From Nannocystis sp. (GTDB lineage Bacteria; Myxococcota_A; Polyangia; Nannocystales; Nannocystaceae): DNA of 64,000 nt. Each line of letters begins with the position of its first letter. Position 1 is the stretch's first letter. Positions 11,593 through 19,632 of the stretch are shown here, piece by piece. Location of the stretch: assembly GCA_016712315.1 (NCBI GenBank), contig JADJRG010000007.1, positions 1 through 64,000 on the forward strand, written 5' to 3'. Both the position numbers and the translations under genes were made by a program. The notes beneath the pieces were generated by a model. It was not told the origin of the DNA. It made no database searches and saw only the letters and a program-made list of their open reading frames with translations.

Positions 11593-12593
11593 TCAATGCA
11601 GCTCGTCGAGCCTCGCGAGCGGCGCGAAGGGCCGGCGGGCCGCGATGCAGGGATCGGGGCTCTGATCGGCGAGGGCGCGCAGCTCGGGGATGAGGCGATG
11701 ACGGGCCCGGATCAGCGCGCGCCTCATCGCGAAGAAGGCGGCGAAGCGGCGCTGGATGTAGTTAAAGGCGGCGGCGCTGATGAAGCCGCGGGGGCCGTTG
11801 AGGCCGAGGGTGTGCTCGTCGCCTTGGACGCGGAGGAGCTGTTTTTCGAGGCGGAGGGCGGGGCTCTGGTTGTCGGCGAGGGGGCCGGCGATGGCGCTGC
11901 GCCAGTGCTTCCAGTGGGCGACGACGTCGCGCGCGTCTTGGCGGAGGTTGCCCTCGGCTTGCCAGAACCCGCTGGCGATTTGCAGGGCGCGATGGGCGGG
12001 TTGGTGGGCGGCGTTGCTCTTCCAGGCGAGGGCGGGCGCGGGCGACTGGAGGCGGTGGCCGTACACCCAGGGAAACGTGCCGAGGGAGAGGCGTAGCGGG
12101 GTGTTCCAGCCGCAGAGGGGCCCGTTGTTCTTGATCGGCGCGGTCTCGGGGGTGGCGTCGCCGAAGTAGCTGGGGCCGGCGTCGGCCAAAAACGCGCGCT
12201 TGGGGCGGATGACGATGTTGAGGTCGCTGCGGTCGGGCGCGGAGCGGGTTTGAGCCTCGAGCTGGCTGTCTTGGCCCGCGGTGAGCGGGGGGACTGCCAG
12301 GTGGCGAGGTTGAAGCAGGCGCCTTCCGGGAGGGAGCTGGCGCTGATGACGACCTGCCAGAGGCTCCGAGGGCGGGTTTTTGTAAAAAGATGCTCGAGGG
12401 CGATGTCGCGGATCCGGGCGCGATCGGTGCGCACGTCGCCCTCGCGTTGGCGATCGGCGTGTTGTTGGAAGGCGGCGAGGGCTTCGGTGCTGACGTCACA
12501 AAAACCCATGCGGCAGCGGCGGAGGCCGTTGAGGGTGTCATCGAGGGCCTCCGACCAGCCCATCGCTGCGGCGATCTCGGTCCACTGTTGCAC
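11593..12593 (-). CDS. Hypothetical protein of module A, frameshifted
   Basis: The N-terminal part (QQWTEIAAAMGWSEALDDTL) and the C-terminal part (198 aa from 12189, including PRGFISAAAFNYIQRRF) lie in different frames. Adding one C to the C6 run near 12290 joins them into a smooth protein of about 330 aa, so an assembly indel is likely. The reading is also open upstream into the end of the lytic-enzyme-like gene (about 12690), so the true start is unclear. It is rich in Trp, Arg and Ala and predicted helical at the end. No family is recognised. Confidence 0.5.
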
Positions 12594-12691
12594 GAGCCAT
12601 GACTCGCGCTCGGCGGCGGAGAGGTAGTCGAAGTCGCCGGCGATCTCGTCGGCGAAGCGGTCGAGCTCGGGGTCGTAGCAGGTGATCGCGA

Positions 12692-13572
12692 CTAGCCCTT
12701 GGTCCGAGGGGTGGGAGTTGGCCGACGAGATCGGCGAAGAGCTTGGGGACGCCCGGCCAGCGCGCGGCGCTGAGGGTTTTGGGGATCGTGGTGATGTCCT
12801 CGAGATCGACGCCGAGCTCGATCGCGTCGCTGTTAAAACGTTCGCGTACGGCCTGGTAGGTCTTGGAGCCGCGATCGGCCTTGAGCAGCGAGGGGCTCGC
12901 CCAGCCGGCTTTGATGTCGAGGTGATCGTCGAGGCGGTAGTGGGCGACGAGGCGCTGGAGGTAGACGCACGCGGCGAAGCCAGCGACGCGGGGGAGGAAC
13001 ATGACGTTCGGCGGGCTTTGCAGGAGGGGGGCGGCGTCGCCTTCTTCGGGGACTCCCGTCCACAAAAAATAGGGCGCGAGGGCGCCGAAGAGGCCGCCAG
13101 AGCCGAATTCCGCGGCCTGCATGCCGTAGGCGAGCGCGGGGTTGCGGTCTTTCATGTTGTCGTAGGCGCGGCGTGACGCCTTGCGTTCGGCCTCGGAGTC
13201 GTTGAGGGCGGTAGCGACGAAGGCGCTCTCTCGTTTGGCGATCGTGGCGAAGATCCGGCCGGCGCCGTCGATGCCGCTGCGGCGCTCCATGAGGGCGAAG
13301 AGCGGGCGCAGGTTGGTGGGGGTCTTGCCCCAATTTCGGACGAGATCGAAGCCGGGCACGTCGGCGGCGTTGGGGAGCGCTGCGGTGGTGTCGCCGGGAG
13401 CCGGTGCGTTGGGCGTGGGGGCGGGCGTGGGGGCGGGCTCGCTGGTGGGCGCGGGCGCGGGCGTCGGGGTGGGGAGCTGGTTCGCGGGTTCTTCGTCGTC
13501 GCGCAGGAGCAGGGCGGCGACGCCGATGACGCCGACGGTCGCGAGTCCGCCGAGGATCAGGGTGGGGTTCAT
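12692..13572 (-). CDS. Membrane-anchored lytic-transglycosylase-like protein
   Basis: An N-terminal transmembrane helix (GGLATVGVIGVAALLL, residues 7-22) is followed by an acidic patch, a Pro/Ala/Thr linker (to about residue 75) and a lysozyme-like domain. The segment IFATIAKRESAFVA matches GH23 motif I, with Glu in ESxF as the presumed catalytic acid. Helices containing YGMQAAEFGSGG follow. Near 12710 the frame probably changes so that the protein ends at 12692; otherwise it runs into a basic non-sense tail. Its role would be local peptidoglycan cutting, as in virion-associated lysins or secretion machines. The context among putative particle proteins supports a virion-associated lysin, but the fold call rests on one motif. 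Confidence 0.6.
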
Positions 13573-14141
13573 GAGCGGCTCCTTACAGTCATGGCCGCGG
13601 CGGCGGTCCCCCAGCCGATCACCGCGAGGGTGGCGATCGCGCCGCGGCTGAGGGTGGGGCTGTTGGTGTTCGATGAAGGGGCGGTGTCGAGCGCGGTGGT
13701 GTTGGGAGCGGGCTCGCCCACCGGGTCCGTGGCGGGGTCTTGGGGTTGATTCGAGCCGCCGGTGGCGCCGAGGGCTTGGAGGGTTGTTTGCGGATCCCAG
13801 GCGGCGAGGGCCTCGAGCGCGCGTTCGCCCTGCTCGCTCTTGGGGTCCAGGCGGTAGCTCGGGACCCCCTCGTCGTCCGGGTCGACTTGGCCGAGGATCA
13901 GCTCCACGGCCGCCGGAGGGCCCCCAGGCCGCGCCACGACCGCCGACCAGGGCATGGGGGGGCCGACGCGGCGGACGGCGTCCAGGAAGCGGCTGCGGGC
14001 CTCTGGGGTGGCCTCAGTCCACAGCGTGGCGATGAAGAGGCGGACCTCCCCCTCGAGCGCGCTGAGCTGCTCCGGGGTCGCAGCGGCGAGCCGCGCGCTG
14101 TAGCGCGCGAGCATGTCTACACGAGAGGGGTCGATGTACAT
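13569..14141 (-). CDS. Module protein with C-terminal membrane helix (190 aa), A copy
   Basis: It begins at ATG 14141 and overlaps the next gene (ATGA). Residues 1-115 form a helical domain (LARYSARLAAATPEQLSALE). A Pro/Thr/Asn linker follows, then a C-terminal transmembrane helix (GAIATLAVIGWGTAAAAMTV) and RSRS. A homologue starts at 63662 in module B, where the first 115 residues are over 80% identical by eye. Just after the start both copies keep the near-palindrome GCGCGCTACAGCGCGC at DNA level. Family unknown; a tail-anchored membrane protein of the particle is a reasonable guess. Confidence 0.65.
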   Translation of the reverse strand: MYIDPSRVDMLARYSARLAAATPEQLSALEGEVRLFIATLWTEATPEARSRFLDAVRRVGPPMPWSAVVARPGGPPAAVELILGQVDPDDEGVPSYRLDPKSEQGERALEALAAWDPQTTLQALGATGGSNQPQDPATDPVGEPAPNTTALDTAPSSNTNSPTLSRGAIATLAVIGWGTAAAAMTVRSRS

Positions 14142-14177
14142 GGTTCGGGTCTCTTCTTTGTTGCTTGTGCTGCTGGG

Positions 14178-15047
14178 TTAGAGATCGTTCGCGTAGCGCC
14201 CGCTGAGGCGATCGCCGGGCTGGACGCGCACGAGCTCGATGTCACACACGACGGCGCTGCCGACGGGCGCGGGGGACCACAGGCCGAGGAGGTCGTCGTG
14301 GCTGACGAAGTGGACCTTCGACCAGCGCATGGGTTTGATGTCGGTTTGTAGGGGGGCGCTGTCGCGTAGGACCCCGTCGACGATGTGGAGCTGGGCGTCC
14401 GCGTTGATCCCCGCGTAGCGGACGCTGACGTAGCACCCCTGGAAGGTGGGGTACATGCAGAGATCGCGCGCGGGGATCGGGCCGTCGCCGATGGCGTTGG
14501 TGACCAGCATGCTGAGCCCGGGATCCCAATGGAAGGGCGGCGAGTAGGTGTTGTTGAGCGGCAGGTGCGAGAAGCCGCCGGAGAGGTCGCGAATCAGCCG
14601 GAAGCGCCGCCACTGCGGCTCGGGCGGGGTGCCGAGGGCGAGGGACACGTGCTCGCTCTCGGCGAGCTCGGTGACCACGATCTGCACACAGACGCGCCCG
14701 CCGTCTTGCGTGCGGATCGCGAGGGTGTCGCCGGGGTACATGACGAGGTAGGCCATGTGTGGGGTGAGGTCGACCTCTTCGCGAAAGATGTCGGGGTTGT
14801 CTTTCGCGAGCATCCGGGCGACGTTTTGCGGGTTCCAGTTCGAGCTGGCGACGCCGATGAGCTTGGGCGTGACGTCCGAAAAAACGCCGAAGAATTCGCC
14901 GTCGATCTGGCCCGCGGGGCCGGTGAGATCGAGCTCATAGACGCGACCTGTGACGATCTGGAAGTTGCTGCGCCTCTGCTGCATCTTCGTGAGGCCGTCG
15001 AAGTCGCCCTCTTTGCGCAGCCTGAAGGTAATCGGTTCGGATCCCAT
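14178..15047 (-). CDS. Large beta-rich module protein (289 aa), A copy; candidate capsid protein
   Basis: A soluble protein without signal peptide, almost entirely predicted beta strand (PGDTLAIRTQDGGRVCVQIVV and similar), of 289 aa. The module B copy (62772) has the same length. The C-terminal half is near-identical (ARDLCMYPTFQGCYVSVRY, MRWSKV.FVSHDDLLGLW), while the first 90 residues differ much more. It follows a smaller cysteine-containing beta-rich protein with a 13-base gap. Two adjacent beta-rich proteins of about 240 and 290 aa, surrounded by small membrane proteins and a lysin, recall the dual single-jelly-roll capsid proteins of P23-77-like viruses. I see no sequence signature that proves this, so the capsid call is inference. 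Confidence 0.55.
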   Translation of the reverse strand: MGSEPITFRLRKEGDFDGLTKMQQRRSNFQIVTGRVYELDLTGPAGQIDGEFFGVFSDVTPKLIGVASSNWNPQNVARMLAKDNPDIFREEVDLTPHMAYLVMYPGDTLAIRTQDGGRVCVQIVVTELAESEHVSLALGTPPEPQWRRFRLIRDLSGGFSHLPLNNTYSPPFHWDPGLSMLVTNAIGDGPIPARDLCMYPTFQGCYVSVRYAGINADAQLHIVDGVLRDSAPLQTDIKPMRWSKVHFVSHDDLLGLWSPAPVGSAVVCDIELVRVQPGDRLSGRYANDL

Positions 15048-15060
15048 GGTCGGCTCCTTC

Positions 15061-15774
15061 CTACCGGCAGACGTCGGGGCCGCAGGCGGCGTACCAGCCG
15101 GCGTTGTTGACGCTCACGCTCGCGAACGCGCTTGTGAGGTTGTTGGCGGTGCCGACGTGCTCGAGCTCGATGATCAGGTACTCCTTGGAGCCGACGGTGA
15201 CGGGGGAGTTTTGGTAGAGGGGGAACTTGACGGGGGTGACCCCTCCCTCGTTGGTAAAGAACTGAAAGCCGCGGTACTCGCTGCCGATCTGCGTGCCGGG
15301 GCCCTCGGGCTTCGTGGAGACGTACAGGCGGACGACGATGTCGAGCAGGTTGTTGCCCTGGTTGGCGATGCTGAGCGCGATCGTGATATCGACGGGCGAG
15401 TAGCCGGGGCGCTGCTCGTGGACGAGGCGGATCTTCTTCTTGGGCGGGACGGGGTAGTCGTCGACGTAGTCGCCGCCCAGGCCGATCACGGGCTTGATGA
15501 CGTTGACCTGAGCCTTGTGGGAGTACTCGTCGATCGTGACCTGCGAGTAGAGCATGTTGGCCGGGCAACACGACTGCCGCATCATGTTCTGTAGGTCGTC
15601 GCAGCGGCGGGTCACCGAGTTGCAGCCACTCTCGACGCGGCCGAGGCGGTCGGTCATCGCCCGCAAGAGGGCGAGGTCTTCGGGGCTGATCCCGAGGACG
15701 TGGCAGATCCGGCGCATGGCCTCGTGGCGGGTAGCGTCTGAGTATTGTTCAGGGAGCATAATGTCTTGATTCAT
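15061..15774 (-). CDS. Smaller Cys-containing beta-rich module protein (237 aa), A copy
   Basis: Residues 1-70 are helical (RRICHVLGISPEDLALLRA). The rest is beta-rich (PVDITIALSIANQGNNLLDI). Cysteines are shared with the module B copy at 62044: RRICH, a Cys before TRRCDD, CCP, and the terminal CGPDVCR. The last 40 residues are nearly identical between copies. There is no signal peptide. Preserved cysteines in a cytoplasm-made protein suggest metal binding or disulfides in an assembled extracellular particle. It pairs with the 289-aa protein downstream; candidate second capsid-type protein by inference. Confidence 0.55.
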   Translation of the reverse strand: MNQDIMLPEQYSDATRHEAMRRICHVLGISPEDLALLRAMTDRLGRVESGCNSVTRRCDDLQNMMRQSCCPANMLYSQVTIDEYSHKAQVNVIKPVIGLGGDYVDDYPVPPKKKIRLVHEQRPGYSPVDITIALSIANQGNNLLDIVVRLYVSTKPEGPGTQIGSEYRGFQFFTNEGGVTPVKFPLYQNSPVTVGSKEYLIIELEHVGTANNLTSAFASVSVNNAGWYAACGPDVCR

Positions 15775-15893
15775 CGCGTGACTCTCCGTTCCCCGCTCAT
15801 GGCGAGGTGCTGCTACGTTGATGTTTTCATCCTATGGGGCGTCGCCCCCTCATCAGTTTTCGCTGTCAGATTCTCTCGGTCGCTGCGCGGCGG

Positions 15894-16290
15894 CTAGGCG
15901 GTGAAGCCGGGGATCACCCCGAACATCCGCCGGAACTCCGCTTGGAGCAGATCTTCGTTGATGTCGTCGCCGAGCGCTTGGCCACGTGTGGCGCCGGTCT
16001 CCGCGCCCGTGGGTTCGACGACCGTGGCGCTGGCGTTGTTGGTGGTGATCACCGGCGCGGCCTCGGCGCCTTGGGGGGCGCTGCTGGGGCGAACGGTCGC
16101 GGTGGTGTCGATGGGCAACGAGCCGATCCACCAGTCGAGCACGAGGACCCCGCCAGGGCGGAGGGCGCCGACGGCGGCGGAGGGGACCTCGAGGCGGACC
16201 TCGCGGCCGTCGCCGTCGGTGCCGAGCAGGGCGACGGTGGGGGGCGTCGCCGCGGAGGACTTGATCGATGCGGAAAAGAGCTTTCATCAC
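15894..16290 (-). CDS. Small module protein (about 131 aa), A copy, frameshifted
   Basis: It starts at the ATG overlapping the stop of the membrane protein gene (MKALFRIDQVLRGD). A one-base shift near 16245 separates the start from the rest (ALRPGGVLVLDWWIGSLPID, then a variable Thr/Ala-rich middle and the end FRRMFGVIPGFTA). The module B copy at 61521 reads through in one frame. Both ends are conserved while the middle is not. The N-terminal 60 residues look like a small beta barrel. Function unknown. The gap 15775-15893 to the next gene holds nothing clear. Confidence 0.6.
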
Positions 16291-16726
16291 GACACCAGGA
16301 GTTTCTGAAGCACGGCGCCAGCGCTGAACATGAGGCCGCCGAGGTTGAGGGTGTTACGGAAGGTGAGGGTCTCTTTTAAAAACAGGCCGCCGCCGACGCC
16401 GAGGAGCCCCAAGAGCGCGATGGGGGGACGGGGCCGATGCTCTTGACGCCAGAGGTCGCGCGGCCGAGGAGCGAGCCCGCCACGACGCCAGCAACAGCGG
16501 AGACGCCGAGGATGGCGTTATCCCGCCAGGTGCCGCTCAGGAGGCGATCGAGCTCGGCCATGAACTTCTCGGGATCCGTGGCCCGCTTGAGAAGTCTGGC
16601 GGCGAGGCCGTGACGCTCGTCCGCGCGGATCTGGCCTAACACCTTCCAGAGGGTGGCCATGACCGTCCGCTCGGCGGCTTCTTCCTGGTCCATCGTCATA
16701 TCTACGGATTTTCCTGTGCCGTTCAT
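16287..16726 (-). CDS. Small membrane protein of the module (about 142 aa), A copy, frameshifted
   Basis: The N-terminal helical half (QEEAAERTVMATLWKVLGQI) is followed by hydrophobic segments (AILGVSAVAGVVAGSLLG, then LLGLLGVGGGLFL and LGGLMFSAGAVLQKLLV). The G6 run near 16425 shifts the frame. With one indel removed, the C-terminus matches the intact copy at 61096-61524, ending ..VLQKL.V. It starts at ATG 16726, overlapping the coiled-coil stop (ATGA), and its stop overlaps the next ATG. With two to three membrane helices it may be a particle membrane protein or a holin-like protein. Confidence 0.65.
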
Positions 16727-17583
16727 TTCTTCGTTGCCTCCTTCACGACTTCCACGATCGCCGCGAGCGTCGGGTTGGTGACCGGCGCCTCCATGAGGCT
16801 CCGGGACCGCTCAGCGACCGTTTTCATCAACTTTTGGCTCTTGGCCATCTTCTCCTGAATCTCGGCGTCGAGCTGGGCCAGGCGGGCCTTCTCCGCCTCG
16901 ATCTTCTCCCACTCGGTCTTCTGAGCCTTCGCTTCCTGCTCCAGCGCGGCCTTCGCGGCCTTCACTTCCTGCTCCAGCGTGGCCTTCGCGGCCTTCACGT
17001 CCTGCTCCAGCGCGGCCTTCGTGGCCTTCACTTCCTGCTCCAGCGCGGCCTTCGTGGTCTTCACGTCCTTCTCCAGCTCGGCCTTCGTGGCCTTCACTTC
17101 CTGCTCCAGCGCGTCCTTCGTGGTCTTCACGTCCTTCTCCAGCGCGGCCGTCGTGGTCTTCACGTCCTTCTCCAGCGCGTCCCTCTGAGCGGCCCTCTTC
17201 ATCTCCGCAAACTCCGCTTGCCGCTCGATCTCAGCCCGCTTGGCGGCTACCTCCCAACCTACTTCAACCCGCTTTGCAGCCACTTCTGCTGCCTCCCGGT
17301 CCAGGGCAAGCTGCTGGGTGGCCATGGCCTTCTCCTTCTCCGCGAGGCTCGCCTCCCTCTGGAGCACACCCCGCGCCCGCTTCGCCCGGCGAGCCACCTT
17401 GAACTCCTGCTTCTGGACCTCTTGCTCACGCGCCGCGAGCTCCCGCTCACGCGCCGCGAGCTCTCGCTCACGCGCCTCGAGCTCTCGCTCGCGATCATGG
17501 TCCGGGGTGAGGCGGACAGGGGCGGCCGCGGGTTGGGACTGCTGCACCTGACCAGCGTGGGGGAGGGGCTGGCTGGGAGGCAA
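16723..17583 (-). CDS. Hendecad-repeat coiled-coil protein (286 aa), A copy
   Basis: A long rod protein. The N-terminus is Pro/Gln-rich, and residues 30-110 are a charged coiled coil with repeats of the RELAARE type. Residues 130-220 carry eight consecutive 11-residue units of pattern ALE(K/Q)(D/E)VK(T/A)(T/A)KA. Eleven-residue periodicity predicts a right-handed coiled coil. The matching 33-base DNA repeat spans about 16930-17190. The module B counterpart at 60536 is also an all-coil protein in the same position but lacks these units. It might be a spike, scaffold or tether. It starts at ATG 17583 inside the 3' region of the regulator gene. Confidence 0.7.
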   Translation of the reverse strand: MPPSQPLPHAGQVQQSQPAAAPVRLTPDHDRERELEARERELAARERELAAREQEVQKQEFKVARRAKRARGVLQREASLAEKEKAMATQQLALDREAAEVAAKRVEVGWEVAAKRAEIERQAEFAEMKRAAQRDALEKDVKTTTAALEKDVKTTKDALEQEVKATKAELEKDVKTTKAALEQEVKATKAALEQDVKAAKATLEQEVKAAKAALEQEAKAQKTEWEKIEAEKARLAQLDAEIQEKMAKSQKLMKTVAERSRSLMEAPVTNPTLAAIVEVVKEATKK

Positions 17584-17635
17584 GCAGTTTTTTCGAGCGT
17601 GTCGCTCTCGATGGGTTCGTTTGGGTTTGGATCCT

Positions 17636-18326
17636 TATGACACCGTGGTTCGTCGGCAACGACACCGAATTTGTACTGTAGGCGCGCCGCCTCGTCGGCG
17701 TTGACACCGCTACGGTGCTGAGAACGAGCCCCGTCGACGAAGTTGACACCGATCGCGGTGGACTCATGGACGAGTGTCACCGTTATCTGTCCGGTTCGTG
17801 GGCAGAACACCACCGATGACACCGCCGCGTTGACGTAATTTCGCTCGGCCTCGGCGCGAAGGTCGGGAGCGACATTGGCGTGGTCGTCGGGCGGCGCCGC
17901 GCCGGGGTCAAGCGGAGGGGACAGCGGCGGCAGCGAGGACGCGCTCTCGCTCACCGTGAGGCCGCGCTCGCGCAGCTTCTCCGCAAGCTCTGGGTCCTCG
18001 AACTCGACCGTCAGACCCCCGGACCAGAGACAGGCGAGCTGAAAGCTGAGGCCGCGCCGACCCCTGCGGATCTGCGTCAGCGTGTTGCGCTTGATGGCTC
18101 CGTTCAGCTTCCGGCTGAGCTTGGCGGCGGTGAGGCCCTGGTCGGCCTGGACCAACTTGTCCCGGATCTGGGCGCCGCTCTCCCACTCGGGGAGGAGGTC
18201 AAGATCGCGGAGAACAGCGAGGGCGCTGTCAATCGGTAGCCGTTTGTGGTCGGGCGTGCGGCTCTGGAGGGCCCCAAGGACGCTGTTGTACTCGTCGATG
18301 CTTCGGATGAGGACGGAGGCGGACAT
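17636..18326 (-). CDS. Cro/CI-like HTH regulator, module A
   Basis: It starts at ATG 18326. Residues 60-105 resemble a Cro/CI helix-turn-helix (KLSRKLNGAIKRNTLTQIRR, then GRRGLSFQLACLW). The same segment recurs in the module B regulator (KRLGGRIKADTLNQYLRGRR). The middle is Pro-rich. The C-terminal part contains 14-residue repeats (GVNFVDG..., GVNADEA..., GVVADEP...). One frame stays open to 17259 through the coiled-coil gene, but a stop at 17636 in another frame gives a more sensible end; the boundary is uncertain. As first gene of the train it is the likely autoregulator, like a phage repressor. Confidence 0.6.
17644..17750 (-). repeat. 42-base tandem repeat in regulator A
   Basis: On the minus strand GGTGTC(A/G) recurs exactly 42 bases apart (starts 17750, 17708, 17666) and once more at 17644. 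Each unit encodes a GVN/GVV-starting 14-mer. It lies just upstream of the coiled-coil gene, so it could be protein repeat, operator array, or both. Confidence 0.6.
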
Positions 18327-18404
18327 CGCGCCGGAGGATCACCAGCGATGAGGTCTTCCTCAAGGATCGAGATCGTCCCCAGCCCGCTGGCCTGGTGCAA
18401 ATAT

Positions 18405-18419
18405 GCGCCAGGGTGGCGC
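18405..18419. promoter_or_regulatory. Inverted repeat upstream of regulator A
   Basis: GCGCCA-GGG-TGGCGC lies 79 bases upstream of the regulator start. It is the best dyad in the 18327-18662 gap and a possible operator, but GC-rich dyads are common here. The rest of that gap is CGCG-rich with imperfect repeats and no gene I can support. Confidence 0.25.
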
Positions 18420-18662
18420 GAATCTGCGTTTATGCGCGAGCGAGGACGACCGCGGCGCGATTGATACTGCGCGCGGATCGGGGACATTCACGCGCTGGTC
18501 GCTCACCTTCGCGCGGGGGTCTCTCGATTGCGCGCGGCGCTCACGCGGCAAATGCGCGAAATCGCGAGGCGTAAGGCTCGATGCCGCCCGCGTGGCGGAG
18601 GAGGACCCCCAGGGCGATCGCGCGCGCGAGAATGGGGCGGTTGTGAGCAGATGAAAAAAAAT

Positions 18663-18688
18663 GGGAGATCTCTCCGAAGAGATCTCCC
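18663..18688 (-). terminator. Hairpin insulating module A
   Basis: Arms GGGAGATCTCT and AGAGATCTCCC flank a 4-base loop. Read leftward, the stem is followed by a T8 run (plus-strand A8 at 18654-18661), so it would stop transcription entering module A from the right. An equivalent hairpin precedes module B at 59327. Confidence 0.75.
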
Positions 18689-18769
18689 TTGGGCGGATTC
18701 GCGAGAGGCTTCTGAGGGCTCGTGGAGGAGGTCGTCTTGACGAGCGCTCGCAGGGACGCATCCGAGCCA

Positions 18770-19056
18770 TCACGCCGGGCCGGCGGCGTCGGTTGCGATC
18801 TCGATCAACTCCACGAGCGGGCGCCATACGGCGTGCTGCTCCGCAGCACGGCGCGCGCGCACGAGGGCCTCGTGGTCCGCGCAGTCGCGCCAGTGCGGGC
18901 CGGGCGGCGGCTGTACAGCCAGCTCGCGAGCTCGTTCGCGGTCATCAGCGGCGACACCGGCGGCACCGTCGACGCCCCTTCGCCTGGTGTGCTCGCCCTC
19001 GTCGTCGCTGCCCCCGAACGCTTCTGCTCTGTCGCCATCGCCACCCTCCGCTCCAC
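18770..19056 (-). pseudogene. Hybrid remnant: HTH-protein start joined to a kinase C-terminal tail
   Basis: A good Shine-Dalgarno (GGAGGGTGGCG before ATG 19056) starts a protein with an excisionase-like helix segment (LMTANELASWLYSRR). After about 48 codons the DNA becomes nearly identical to the 3' end of the two kinase genes at 31669 and 46791 (ending VELIEIATDAAGPA), but out of frame. It sits where the other cassettes have their integrase, so it appears to be a decayed cassette arm fused by recombination to a kinase-gene tail. Confidence 0.5.
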
Positions 19057-19097
19057 GATCTACCTGCGCGGGGGCCCGTCACAGGCCCCATGATTCG

Positions 19098-19126
19098 ATG
19101 GTAAACGGTCGCCCGGCCGGCGTCAG
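19098..19126 (-). promoter_or_regulatory. Integrase-type promoter (P-int family)
   Basis: On the minus strand, -35 CTGACG, 17-base spacer, -10 TACCAT, pointing at the 19056 remnant. The same layout precedes the integrase genes at 27.3, 33.4 and 44.2 kb. Confidence 0.5.
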
Positions 19127-19207
19127 CGGGAGTGATCGCTCATGGCCATCAGGGGCTCGGGTTCGACCCGTGCGCGAGCAAGCGCGACGCGCGACCCCGC
19201 CATGTGA

Positions 19208-19326
19208 TTTTCATAACGTTAACCGTGGGATGGCGTATAGCCTGGTCTAGGCGTGATACGGGGCGACTTGCGCGGTCGTGCCCGTCCGGAGGTGTTGACC
19301 CGGGCGGCCGGCTTGTTTTTCATAAC
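19208..19326 (+). promoter_or_regulatory. Small-protein promoter with TTTCATAAC boxes
   Basis: TTTTCATAAC (19208-19217), then -35 TTGACC (19295-19300), 17-base spacer containing GGCCGGC, TTTCATAAC (19318-19326), three bases, ATG (19330). The same geometry occurs at 33.2 and 45.3 kb. If TTTCAT is the -10 box, the start codon coincides with the transcript start, i.e. leaderless mRNA. Confidence 0.6.
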
Positions 19327-19329
19327 CAC

Positions 19330-19632
19330 ATGAGCAAGCCCAACAACCTCAACCTCTCCCTCACCTTCGGCCGCGGCGAGGTGCACATCTGCATGCCGGC
19401 GCTCGCCGTCAAGGTGGAGCCCTCGCCATCGACGGGTAAGGCCGTGCGGGTGTGGATCTCGCTCAACAAGACCCGACCCGGTGAGAGCCCGATCGAGATC
19501 GCCGTCTTCCCCAGCCCCGAGAGCTTCCTCGAGCAGTTCAGCGACTGGATCCGGCGGTACCGCACGCCGACCCCCGAGCAGGGCGACCAGGGTGGCGGGG
19601 GAGCCGTGCGGGGAGAAGAGCGTGACCGCTGA
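19330..19632 (+). CDS. Small cassette protein (100 aa), distant paralogue of 32888 and 45357
   Basis: It starts at ATG 19330 three bases after a TTTCATAAC box; there is no Shine-Dalgarno. Beta-rich N-terminal half (NLSLTFGRGEVHICMPALAV), then VRVWISLNKTRPG and a helix (PESFLEQFSDWIRRYR), ending in a Gly/Gln tail. It aligns by eye with the two 94-103-aa proteins that precede the kinases (NIFVTF..GQVRLRMP, then AEQVIEQLIAFY). Function unknown. Its position divergent to an integrase-type gene allows a role as recombination directionality factor or cargo regulator, but nothing proves it. From 19633 to 19914 I see no supportable gene, only a hairpin near 19890-19912. Confidence 0.65.
   Translation: MSKPNNLNLSLTFGRGEVHICMPALAVKVEPSPSTGKAVRVWISLNKTRPGESPIEIAVFPSPESFLEQFSDWIRRYRTPTPEQGDQGGGGAVRGEERDR

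Noticed and set aside
17637..17830. A CRISPR array, suggested by repeated GACACCG words
   Set aside because: Units are coding, spacers are not unique-length and only about three units exist; no cas gene is in the window.
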